Shown in pieces: positions 1-12,500 of a stretch of DNA of 64,000 nucleotides. The DNA is from Rachycentron canadum. Taxonomy: Eukaryota; Chordata; Actinopteri; Carangiformes; Rachycentridae. The position numbers and the translations under genes are program-made. Location of the stretch: positions 16,150,546-16,214,545 of the forward strand of contig CM076648.1 in NCBI GenBank assembly GCA_038496675.1, in the 5' to 3' direction. Numbering within the stretch: the first letter of the stretch is position 1; each line of letters begins with the position of its first letter. The notes under the pieces were generated by a model. It made no database searches. It had not been told where the DNA came from and saw nothing but the letters and a program-made list of their open reading frames with translations.

Positions 1-3000
1 GACTCATGTCCTTTCCTACGCCCCCACGTCTCCCTCGCCATCTTTCATTGGCTGAGGTGGCAAAACACTTTACACACTGCATCATTACTGGACACAGACC
101 CAAAAAGAAGAGAATGCGCTAACAGCATGGGCAGATAAAATGTAATCAATACACGCTTAGATCTGTGTCACATTCAGAATAATGTAATGGCTTCTTAAAA
201 GAGAGACCATAGCACATACACAAACTTAAGACTCGGGTGTACAGATTACAGCTGCAACCACCAATTTAGGCTGCGTTCGTGAATCAAGGGTTTATATGAA
301 GAGTGGCAGTTTACCAGGGTGCTGGTAATCTAATTTTAAAATCATCATTCCTTCAAAGGCTTCAGCAAAACAAAGGTGACCTAATTTCCCCTGAAGAGGA
401 ACCTGGGCAAAGCCTGAACAACACTCACACGTCTCATCTAGAGCAGCTGAGTGAATATTTAACAGTGCTCATCACACCAGCTCAAAGAAAAGTGTTAAGA
501 TAAGATGAAACTTTTATGATCATTGTGGAGTACTGGGGCGGTGCTACAGAATAAAACTATGTTACAACATAATGTCTTAGAGAAATATATTTTATCAATA
601 AAAATACATTTTTTAAAAACTGATGCCATAATCAGCTGTGTCTTTCTTTTGCTGGAAACCCTGTCGGTCTTCTTTATGTTGAGAATTTTAATGAATTTTA
701 TGATAGAAAACTGACGTTGTAACTGACTCTTGAATGAAGAATAGAAAATGTGTCTGGAAAGTGAGTGGTAAAACAAGACTAGATAAGCCTGTGGATGGAT
801 GCTAAATGGGAGCTAAGAGCTACACCTCTTGTAAAGGGCAGTCTACTGTGCCATTCTTGTTTCCCTCTAATAAAAGTCTGTAACCTTCTGGAGTTGAAGT
901 TGAAAAGTTATCCTGTCACTTCAAACTTTCTCTGAGCAATAGTTTAAGTAAATATGGCCGAAATCACACACACAGTTTTTAATTTCTGAGTTTTTGTCAG
1001 ACATTGCAGTTGAAAATTTGGATTTGACTACAGGTGGTCCAGCCAAATACTAGGTTTTGACTTTTATTTATTATATTGTTTGTCTAGTTTAATAATGACG
1101 TGGGGTTTACAGTCTCAGTAAAAACCACACTAACCAGGTAGAAAAGTACAAAGTGAAACTACACCACAAGTACCTCTCACAACTGTCTATGGTGTATAAA
1201 AGGATAACAAGCAGCAAGAGCATTGGTTTTACACTAGACACCACCCACAACGGAACTGTAGCTCATTTAAACTCAAATACTATAACTCACAACTGGGGCA
1301 GGATCTGTCCTTTTGATGATGTAATTATTTCAACTTATTGTAACAAGAAGGTAATGAAATGGGCATTTAAGAAATTGTGATTTGCATTTTTTAAAACATT
1401 TTTTTGACATTTTGCTGAGCAAACAATGAAGAAATTACATAATACATTAATATTGTTATACATATTAAACAAGAAAAAAATTTGTCATGCAATTCAACTA
1501 CATTACCCAGCACTGAATAATGGTTCAAGCTATACAAAACAAAGTAGAAACATATCAATTAAAAAAATCCCCCCCCAAAAAACAATTGAATCCCAACTAA
1601 TAACCCTGTGACTGTGTGTTGGCACGTATCAGAGCGTGAGGGGAGGGAGAGCAGAGTGACGCTAGCAGCTGTGCCGGTGGTGAGCCGGGGCTTCGGATCA
1701 AATGGCACAGGAGGTGCAGAGTAATGCTTGGCTGGCCAATGGCATGAGGGTCAACTAAAAACTTACAGATGGCCAGGAGGTTATAGGAGAAATCTACCTT
1801 AGCTGATTACATGTCTGCAGAGTGCGCAGAATATGCAGAGTCAGTGGGTACAAAAAGATATGAAGAACATGAGAATATGGGAGGGAAAGAGCTGTGATCA
1901 CTTGTCAAGCACCACATGCCAGACGATTTTGTAAGAGCTGTTAAAAAAACGACACTCGCTTCACTGAGTGGTAGCTGATTTGTTTTTTTGTTTTTTTAAG
2001 ATGACACAATTTTATATGTTTTTAGTTTTCTAAACAGCAAATTCTCTGCAAACATCTATCTTGATTTCACATATGATAAAGCATTTCTGTCAAAAAAGCT
2101 GAAACTAGATACTCTGAAACATGACACCTGGGAGGCTCTGTGCCATCACCCACATACTGCACAATGCCACAGCACCCACAGACTTGATCCATAAATCTCA
2201 AGAAAGATTCATTTGCATATGTTGTGTATACAAATAGAAATATTTTCATATCTTCATGTTGTACATGTATATAATGTACTACATTTCATTGTATATCTTT
2301 GTCAGATTATAGTATTACTATTTTATCCTATTTATTTTAGCTTCTGTTCTTATTCTCATGTTCCTTAATGGGTCTTTGGAGTGCCTCACTAGTTTACTGT
2401 GGTCAAAATGCAGGCTTCAGTGAGTTTCAGCTAAATGTACAGCAAAAAGACTAGTCTGAGATTTTATATATATAAATCAAAATAATGATGATAAATGGGC
2501 AGTGGGTATTATATTGATGATTGACAGGTGGAACTGGATCTGGTGTTCTAACTGAAACACAGCCAAAGAAAGATGGTTGCTGTGTGCTCTTAAACCAGGC
2601 AGCAAAATGTAAAATCTTGATTGCTCATCCAACAAAGGTGTGATGAGGATGAAGATATGCCAGCTGCTTTACTGACCTGATGCATTTCATCTCACAATAT
2701 ATTCAGGACTTCACAAACATACCGTTCCCTGGTGGCAAAGGCGGCGCAGAGGGGCAAAGTTAGTGGGGTTGAAATTTTTGTGTTATTATTAGGTTCTGAT
2801 CCTACATCTCTATTCCTGAATGTATAACTAAGAGATAGAGCATGCTCTTAGGCTGGATAGGACGATATGAACAGAAACGTGGTGAAGAAATCATCCTGAC
2901 ATTGATCTTGATGTTGGATCAACCAATCCGATTGTTTGACATGCAGGACTTGTCGTTTGAAAAGTATGCATGTCGGCTCCTGTGCTAACAAAGATTACCA

Positions 3001-6000
3001 TCTTGTGCATAGATCTTTACACATATCTTCACAGATCTATTATACTGATGATACTGACTAGACAATGTATTTGAAAAGTATTAAAGAATAGTGGAAATTC
3101 AGACTCCAAGTCTGAAATTGTGTTTCTGCCTCCCAGCCTCTAGTTTGCTAATGAATAGCAGCGTTTTCACTGGAATAAGTTAAAAAATACAAATAATGCT
3201 TCTGATGATGTTTTTTTTTTTTTTTCCTCCCCTCCTCATTATTTGCTGTCCCAGTTAGTTTTTTCTGACAAAATAGTCAGTAAGATGCAAGGCTGTTTAC
3301 AGATCTTAATTTCCTGATGTTGGAGCTCCACAGTAGTTCATAGTAGCTTTGGTGTGAGTGCAACATAATCCCAATAAATAATTGTTTTGGGACTTGTATC
3401 AACCCAGTGCATTCTTTCATCATGACAGCCGGGTATACAATCGAGCATCCAAACACCAACTTAAGTGTCAGGAGTGGGCAAATACTAAAAACTCAAGGGT
3501 AATGTGTGCATGTTCCCAGATCCATTCCCAGTGGGAATAATTCTTTTTCATGGTGGAAGCAAAACTGTATGATACACAAGTGGCGAAAATACATGTTGTA
3601 CTTGAGCTGCAGCCACACTTTAACTGGGGAACAAGCTGATGATAACACAATGAATCTTAGCTGCAGGTTGGTAATATTGGCATGTACGTTAATAAACTAG
3701 TTAAAAACAACATCTGGCAAAACTTCCAGCCAAAAACACATTGAACAAGCTCTCATGAAGGATTTTGAATTCTTATTCTTGGCACAAACATCATCTTTTA
3801 GCTAACCAGCTCACAGTACATGAGCCAAAATGTTAATTCTCAACACTGGCTGTGAGAGAAGTAGAAAGAAATAAAGAACATCATAGCTAGTTCAAGAGAC
3901 AGTGGGATGTAAGAGAGAAGAATATGAGGCAAAACAACTATTTGTAATTTAAAAAATATCCAAACAAGAGCTGAAGGTTTTTTTTTTAAACATGTTAGCT
4001 GGAAAAGTTAATCACACTTGAAATAAACAGCCAGAAAACTCTTTCCTGTGTTGTCACAGCTCCTGCTAAATTGCTGTGCGATTCAGAATGAGTGAGAATC
4101 AAAAGTGCTGATATGCTCCTCTACTTTCCATATCACCATCAGTGGGTTCCCCGGCCATCACAAATGGACGAATATAAGCTGACGGTCTGTCGTAGTCTGT
4201 GTGTACAGCAGCAAAGACTATTCTTCTAGACAGACCTGTCTCCCTTGCAGCTAGTGTACAAACTAAAAACTATATTTAACCTTTATTTGAGATGACGCAA
4301 CATTTTCCTTGCTTTCAGTTACTTTGCTCATACCAACATCAATTTCACTTACATAAAGCAGCTGGTAACAGGGATAAGATTGAAATCAGTGGTCATATCT
4401 ATTCAAACAGACAAATGTATCATTCTTTATCCTCATACCTCACGTATAGCTGTTGATGGCAGACGTTTATTTATGACACAGGCTACTGCTCTGGTACTCA
4501 GGGTTATAGGACAGGGAAGAGACAGGACAGGAAGGATGGCAGGAGTGGGAGGAATCCTAGCCTTGAGTTGATCATATTGTCTGAATTGGGTCCAGAACAG
4601 TCAGCCATAGTGGATCCACACTCAAATTATGGCAACTGAACTTTAGACAGGAATATACTGTTCAAATGGAGGACTTACAAAAATATAGACAATTTGAAAT
4701 TAACTGAAATTCCAATCTCTTACAAGGAATTTATATTTGATAGGGGATGTGAAAGATAAAGCATGCCAGTTGGTCTTTACTGATCAATTGGCAGTTGTTC
4801 ACGCTGTAGCTCCATAAATGCCACTTGATGATAACAGTTTATAGTCTTGCCACACTGGCTTGTAGCTGTGGGAAGTTAGCTGTTTTGAACCTAACAGAAC
4901 TTGACACAACAATGCTTTGCTGGAACAGACTAATGCATTTTAATTCTCTTGGAATGGATCATACTTAAGACTGTAGAGGCTCTTTATATCTGAGGCAGAT
5001 GGTTAAATAAATAAACTTATTCACACATACATATATGTTGGTCTTTCTTTGTGAGGACACTCATTGACATAATGCTTTGCCTGACCCGTTACCATAATGT
5101 TAACCCTTACCCCAAATCTAAAAACCAAGTCTTAACCATCAAACAGCCCTTTGAAGTTGAGAGGAACAGCCAAAATCTCACAATGGTTTCAAAATAAATA
5201 ATATCAAAATTTGTCAACACAATTATAGAAAGACACATAAACACACACTTAGACACAAAACTAAACATTATTTGTCACCACTAAGAGATTCTCTTTAGCA
5301 ACAGCAGTAAATGCTTCCATATTTGCACATACTCTACATTCACATATGCTGAGAGACCCACCCTTCAGCTGTTGGGTTGATAATTCTGACGCTGAACTCC
5401 ACAGGCCCTTTACCCAAACAGAGAAATGCATGGCAAACTGACCAACTGCAGGGACATATACAGATCCAAACAGCTGTCAACCTACTCACATTGAAGTGGC
5501 TCTGCAGGTAATCTGACTGATTTAAGCCTGTGCAAAAGGTGATTGTCACACAGCAGAGGGATGCCACTCTCATAACTCTACTACGGTTTTCACACATATA
5601 AGAGACTCTGATCGCCATGGAAACACATACTGCTCTTTCAGATAGTGAAGGAACAAGGTGTGGATATGGCATATCGGCACATTTATATGTAATAACAAAT
5701 CAAATTTATTTTGGAAAATCATTTTATTATTTTTTCCTGAGAATCCCTACATGTTCGACAACTAAAAAAATCTTTTATTCTTCAACACACACACACGTAA
5801 AAAATTATTCATAAGAAGAGATCAGGTTGAAAATCAGTACAGGGAAGTTTTGACTAGAAAGAAGAAAAGCTGACCCTGGGAGACAACTATTCAAAAGTTC
5901 TGTAGCTCTTGAAGTGTAGCTACTGCCAGCTATTCTGTTGATATCAGTAAATTAAAGATAATTCAATTTAACTGCAACTCGATGGTTATGTAGCTCTTGG

Positions 6001-6512
6001 CTGCTCATGTTCATTTTTATGTTCGATTTCAACCTATATGAGGACTATACTGTTCTGTCCAATTGAATAATGACACACATGGCAAAAATATATGACTGTT
6101 TTCATAGGGGCTAATTTAGCTAGGCAGCACATGCTTTGTTAGCATAAGCATGAATATGTGTAGTCGTAAGCAAACTGTGATGTCATACAGCCAACATTAT
6201 ACGTGGCCTTTTTTATTTGTTTGTTTATTTAGTGAATTTAAAAGCGCATCATCACTTCAAATTAGTTGTTGCTGAATACAACTGATAATTGATTAGTCAA
6301 CCAATAATTAATTGGCAACAATTTTGCTAATCAATTATTTATTTAAATCATTAATCAAGCAAAAATCCTGACCCTACACTATTTTTTCTTTGTCTCATTC
6401 ATATAATTGTGTTGCGAACAAAACAAGCATTTTAAAAGAAGTTTATGTTGGTATGGGTATTCTTCTGCCCTATTATAATGATTCTGAGCTACATTCACAG
6501 ACAGAGTAAGTG
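1..6512. other. homer2 intron 2 (partial), no gene seen
   Basis: AT-rich non-coding sequence left of homer2 exon 2. Open frames here are short, lack family resemblance and do not contain the expected exon 3 (IINSTITPNMTF-like). Short homopolymers occur, for example poly-T near 3210-3226. The stretch 6260-6370 resembles a dispersed repeat and is listed separately. I see no RNA gene or regulatory element that can be supported. Confidence 0.6.
6260..6370 (-). repeat. Possible inverted copy of the 'taatcgatt' type dispersed repeat
   Basis: 'ttgattagtcaaccaataat' and 'aattggcaacaattttgc' are followed by 'taatcaattatttattta'. This reads as the reverse orientation of the end of the repeat seen at 48160 and 56285. 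It is close to homer2 exon 2. Confidence 0.4.
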
Positions 6513-6515
6513 CGC

Positions 6516-6546
<31 letters not shown>

Positions 6547-6548
6547 TA
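6513..6548. repeat. CA/TG microsatellite abutting the homer2 exon 2 donor
   Basis: CA repeat on the plus strand. On the homer2 transcript it reads as TG repeat beginning inside the 5' splice site itself (GTATGTGTG...). Confidence 0.95.
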
Positions 6549-6549
6549 C

Positions 6550-9500
6550 CTTGGATCCATCCACGCTGATAATGCGGTAGCTGTTACGTGTGCTGTCGTA
6601 AAAATAGGAGACAGTGACGGCCTGCTTGCTGGCAGGAACCCAGTTTTTCTTGGTGGTTGGGTCAATTTGGAAGACATGGGCCCTAGTGGTGTAGATTGGC
6701 TGCTCCCTGTAGAGGAGAGGGCAGAGGAGAGGGACAATATGAGAGGTGGATCATTTCAGATAAGACATAATATGTAACAACAGATCGAGATAAAAGTTTT
6801 CTGAAGGATGTTCTCACAATGATATATGAAATACACGCACTTGCAACTTCAGCTTTTAATACATATACATAAGCTATAAAATATAAAAATGATGATGTGT
6901 TTGTTGGGTTTTGTACCAAACAAGCATTTTACCTTATGTGTAGAGAATATGATTTGTAGGTCAAGGCATCTCTGTAGCAACGCTTATGGTTCTAATATGG
7001 CACAACAATGTTGCGACATATTGGACCTTTATCAAAAAAATTTTTTTTTTTTTTTTTTTGCAGCTCCTGTGATTTAGATATTGCACTTGACCAAATTGTA
7101 ATTTCAATTATGTTTCAATGAATTGTGCAGCCCTATTATTAAAAACTGAGATTAATGCCATTTTGAATTATATAAATCTAATCTTATTATTTAATAACTA
7201 CACTTCACGTTCCTCCATCACATAGTGGCTGCAGAGACAGTGTGCTGTGTCTCCAGAGATCCTCAGTCCTGAGAGTCTCAGCATGGACAAGCAGCTGATA
7301 ATGTAACACAAACTCTAACTCAAACTAAATTCTCATGGCAACCCTAAGCCATTAACACATCAACACCCCCTCCCCTCTCATAGGTGACAGTAACACATAC
7401 CTAGGTGTTTGTGTGAGACTGTGCACTTGTATGTGTGTGTACATATCTATTGTTTAATGTAAGATTTCCCCTGAGCACCTAATACATTCAAGACATTTAT
7501 CTACTCAGCCAAACAAGACAAAACTCAATGTCCTTGTGTAAAGAATCACTTCCTTTAAAATGTCTAGCTTGAGAGAATTGGCATCTTACTCTCCTTTCAA
7601 AGAGATAAACAAATATTTTGCACAAATAATGTCTGTCAAAATCAGCAGAAATGTGCTGGGCAGTCAGCAACATGCATCACTGGATGTAACCTAAATCAGA
7701 ATAAAGCCTGAATGCTGGTCCTAATCCAAAGCAGGATTGGTTGCTCTGATCAAAACATTTGTGGAACTTTTAAGAAAAAAAATAAAAAATTATTTATTAT
7801 TATCAGTATTCAGTATCATGCATCATATTTTGGTGTATTTGTAAACAATTACATAATTGAGGGATAAAAGAAAAGAAAAAAACACCATCAAAAAACAATG
7901 AGATATGCAGTAAACAACAGTGCAACTCAGCAGCTTTTTTTCTAGAGTGAAAAGGCGTAGGCTGAAGCAGCAGCTTACTGCGCCTACATTTTCTACAAAA
8001 CACTACCTTTAATGTGAAAAGTAATATCAGATACATTTTTGCCAGTTTGTCCATTAACTCTTTAAATTAACAAACAGTTTTAGTTGAAAAGCTTTACGCA
8101 TTTCCTAGCAGTGGAAAGCAATACACTGAACTGAACATCAACTTGATTATTTTGTGTGTCATACATTTACCATCATTGTGATCTGAATCTATATTGGAGA
8201 TTAATTTCAGCAATATCGCTGAGCCTGATTAGAAGGAATTACTTTGCATTGCTTCTCTTCAGTTTGCAGCAGTCTGTAGAAACATTACATTTTTGAAACA
8301 TGCTTTTCCAGCTGACTGCACACCATCTCTTAACCATTTCCTCACTGCTAGATTTGGTTTTGCTTTGCTTACTACTGACTGTAATCGAGACACAGGGGAG
8401 AGTGACCATGACAACTTCAGGACAAAGTGATATTAGCACTATGAGGCATCTGAAAGCTATTAACTCCAGTGATAACAAAATGTTTTCAATTAATTTCCTG
8501 ATATTAAACCTGTAATAAAACTAACAGGGAGTCTGTCGTCTTTATAGAAAAAAATACAACTAATCGGGAAACATTATGTTGACATGACAAATGACTTATC
8601 ATGGCAGTGGTAATCAGAGAAAAACTCTTGGTTGTCTCTCAGTCATCTCAATGACCACTTTTAAAAAGTATTCACATGAGTCAAGTTGAGCTTTTCTCCT
8701 CCCCAGTGTCAGATCTTTTTGCTGAATCCAAATCATTTTGAAAACCTTCTAAAAATCTGTGTAAAAACTGGGTACTGTACCACATTGGAGCCAAATCCAA
8801 AACAGAATTAGCTATCGAAACCCAACTCAGCAATGACTGTGATGGGGAAAAGTTCAATATCAAGTCATCCATCCTTGAAAGGGTGAAGAAATCTGCCTCC
8901 CAGCATTGAGCAGCTAGCTGCCCAAGAGAGTCACAAGCACATCAACATGAGGATAAAGGAGCAGGATCAGACTTTTAAACTTGAATGACTGCAGACTTAA
9001 AAAAAAAAAAGTGGAAATGTTCCTCCTCTTTATGACATCCCTACAGACACAGCTCACTGATTAGTTTCACTCTCTGTCACTCATACACACAGTCATTTAC
9101 ACAGATATCATAGCCTAACTCAGATATCGAATGTTGAAAGCTGTTGTGAAATACACTTACCAAGCACTTCAGAAGGAACACCTGCACACCTGTTTACACA
9201 CACAATTATCTAACAAGTCGATCATGTTGAAGCAGTGCAATGCACAAAATCATATAGATACAGATCAGGAACTTCAATTAATGTTCACATTCATGTCTGG
9301 TTCCACTCCTGTCAGCATTAAACAGAAATCTGAGGCTGCAGTGGGCGCAGACTCACCAGAACTGGACAGATGAAGACTGGGAAAGCATTGCCTGGTCTGA
9401 TGACTCTGGATTTCTGCTGAGGCCCACAGATGGTTGGGTCAGCATTTGGCGTCAACAGCATGAATCCATGGACACAACCTGCGCTGTGTCCATAGTCCAA

Positions 9501-12500
9501 ACTGGTGGTGGTATCATGTTGTCAGGAATGTCTGCATTCACTTTAGGCCCCTTATATCGATGATGGTTTGAATGACATAGCCGAGTGGCCTTTAATGGCC
9601 ACGATTTACCTTCCTCTAATGGCTATTTCCATTATGACAAAGCTCCATGTTACAAGGCAAAAGTTGTCTCTAACTGGTTTCATGACAACGACAATGAGCT
9701 CAGTGTACTTCAGTGGCCTACCCACTAACCACATGTGAATCTTATTGAACACGTTTGTGGAATGGGGCAGATGATGAATTGTATCAACATGGACCAGAAT
9801 CTCAAAGTGCTGTTTCATTTGTAACATTTTGTGGAATTTAAGGCACAAATTGAGGCCATTTTAAGAGTAAAGGGGCCCTATCTACTATTCGTATGGTGCG
9901 CCTAATAAAGTGCTTGATGAATGTATGTATGTTCTGGAAATCCTCTCCTTTTCTCTTAAAAAGCAAACGGCAGACTCTACTAGACACTCACTTTAAATGT
10001 TCTGGTACAATTATACAGGTGTGGGTTTATAATCTATACATGCTATGACTGTTATAGGTGTTATACACATATTTACTGCAATAACTGGTAGAAAGGCCAA
10101 GCTTGTGGCCTTTTTCAAAACTGGATTATTGATCAATTAAAAAATACCATTAAATAGTGTTCTGTCAGACATTGTAAAGACAAGAATTTGCCATTTCCTT
10201 CTATTTTCACTTAACCAGCTTCATCATCAAGAGCCGTGTTGGCACACTCAAGAATATTTCTAGGACAATGTTCAAGAACAGCTTGAGGTAAAAATATCCA
10301 CACCTGCATGCAGTACACTCATATTTTTAGTTCCATATGAACTGTACAGCCACTTGACACTGAAAGACCACCACTGCTGAAAGTGAAAAACCAGCTGCAC
10401 TTGCCTTTAATGGTAGTGCTTCCAGTGGATTTAAATTATCCACTGGAAGTTTTCATTTCAAAAGTTGACAGCATGTGGTTGCAATGTTCTTCTATAAAGT
10501 TCCAAGAGTGAGAAACAATTAAGTGGAGTGGCTGCATGAGAGGGATCAGAGGACCCCTCAAGAACTTAATGGATGCAGATGAAGAACATAGTCCTGGTCA
10601 AAATTATTGGCACCTCTGAATTCAGAATATCTTCAGAAACAAATGTAAATTAACCAATTTTAACCAAACCAGAACATTTCAACAACATATTCAAGGTTAC
10701 TTGACAAAAGAAAAAAAACAAACTTGCGTAATAGTGAAATAATACAACAAACAATAATTGCTGCCACTCCACCCCCCCCCCCCCCCACAAACAAACAATA
10801 AAACTATCTTCCAAGGGCCAAAACAAACAGTAATGTATATGATGAGTCATCCAACCACACCTGAAGGCTAAAGTACTCACGCCTGTTCCAAACAGCCACA
10901 TTTGAAGGCAGGGTAAAAATCTTGCCTTCAAAAAGAGCTTGAGAGAATATTTAAAATCTTGCATACAACTGGTGCAACTGGTACAAAAATATGTAATTGA
11001 TGGGAAGGGCTTTCAGACACCACTCAAGCATTCAACAAACATTTAGGTGGAAGCATACTGATGCCTTAAGTACTCAAGTAACACTGGAAAATAATACAGT
11101 GAAATTCCTTCAAGATGTTTTGGACTCCTCCTCAATGCTACCTTAAAAGCTGGCAGTGTCTATCTAAAACCATTTAGCAATGCAAATCTTTGTGTCAAAG
11201 TGCATCAAAATTACCTCTGCGAGTGAATCCACTGATTCTTTTCAATTTTGGTATAAAATTTTACCCTTAAAATGCTGATCAGAACATTCCTTAATGCTGG
11301 CAGTCTTTGGTTGAATTTATTATTTTGCATGCTGCTATACATTTTGTACACTGCATCATTTTGCCCTCTGATGATCAGCCAAATTTTTCAGCCTATTCTC
11401 TGTAAATTCCCTCACATAATACACTAGTGAAACACATGTTCATAGATCATTTATCACTGCTTCACACAGCCTTTTCACTTGGATGCTAACATGCTTCCAG
11501 AAGAGAGCTCTTAGCAAACTTCTTACAACACCATTTTCTGGTGCAATCCTGAGACTTGAGAATTCTTTCTCGCTATTTGCTTTCACTTCCATTTACTTTT
11601 GTCACATAAAGGGTTTCAACAAAATGTGTGAAGTGCCACAAGGGTGGCACAGCCACGCTTTGCTTGGCACAGTAAAAAAAAAAAAAAAAAAAAAAATTCA
11701 TGCACTATACAAACCATTACAAATATTACATTTTTAGAACACAGGAAAGTACTCAGAAAAATAAGCCAAAATCCAAATGATGGCTGTTAAACCTAGCAGA
11801 AACATACACATCTGTGTGAAAAAACTAGAGGTTTCGTTAACAGGGTAAAGATGGTGCCATTGTTACTGTAATGCTTTACAGCAATTAGGAAACACATTAT
11901 CAAGAGAACATTCAGTTAAGTATTACTTTAATGCACTAATATGAGGTCCCAGTGAAAATAATGTCAAACAGACAGGGTGGCAGGCAGGCAGCAAAAATTC
12001 ATGAGCTAATAAAGCTTTTACTTCCACTGGGATTATGGTTCTCACAGAAATGAAAGCCTAATAAATTCACTAAATTCACTGTCCCCTTTAAGCCTAATCT
12101 CAGTCTTCATCTGCTTTGGGAACAACAAACCCCATTATACAGATCACTGTTTGTCACTTTACATACACACAAACACACACACGCTGACCTTTGCAGTGGC
12201 AGTGTCTGGAGCCAGCTCACACTGGCAGGGGAAGAGAAGTGAAAGGCCACTGCTGAACACATGGATGCACTCACATAACTGTTGGTGGGATCCAGTGATC
12301 TGCTTCTCCGAGATAAAAAATAACATTAGGTTGATTGATTTTACTGGATTAAAAAAAAAAAAAAAAAGATGACAACACTTGGGACTTTACAGCCACAGAA
12401 TTCTTTGTCCCACTGAATGTTGGGTGCTCTCTGTCCCCATCTGTTGTTTTAAATAATTTACAGGTGTGTGTGTGTGTGGTTTAGCAGGTTTAAGTTAGTC

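Noticed and set aside
6445..6777. Plus-strand frame of 110 codons over the homer2 exon 2 region
   Set aside because: Opposite strand of a real exon plus a CA repeat translated as His-Thr runs.
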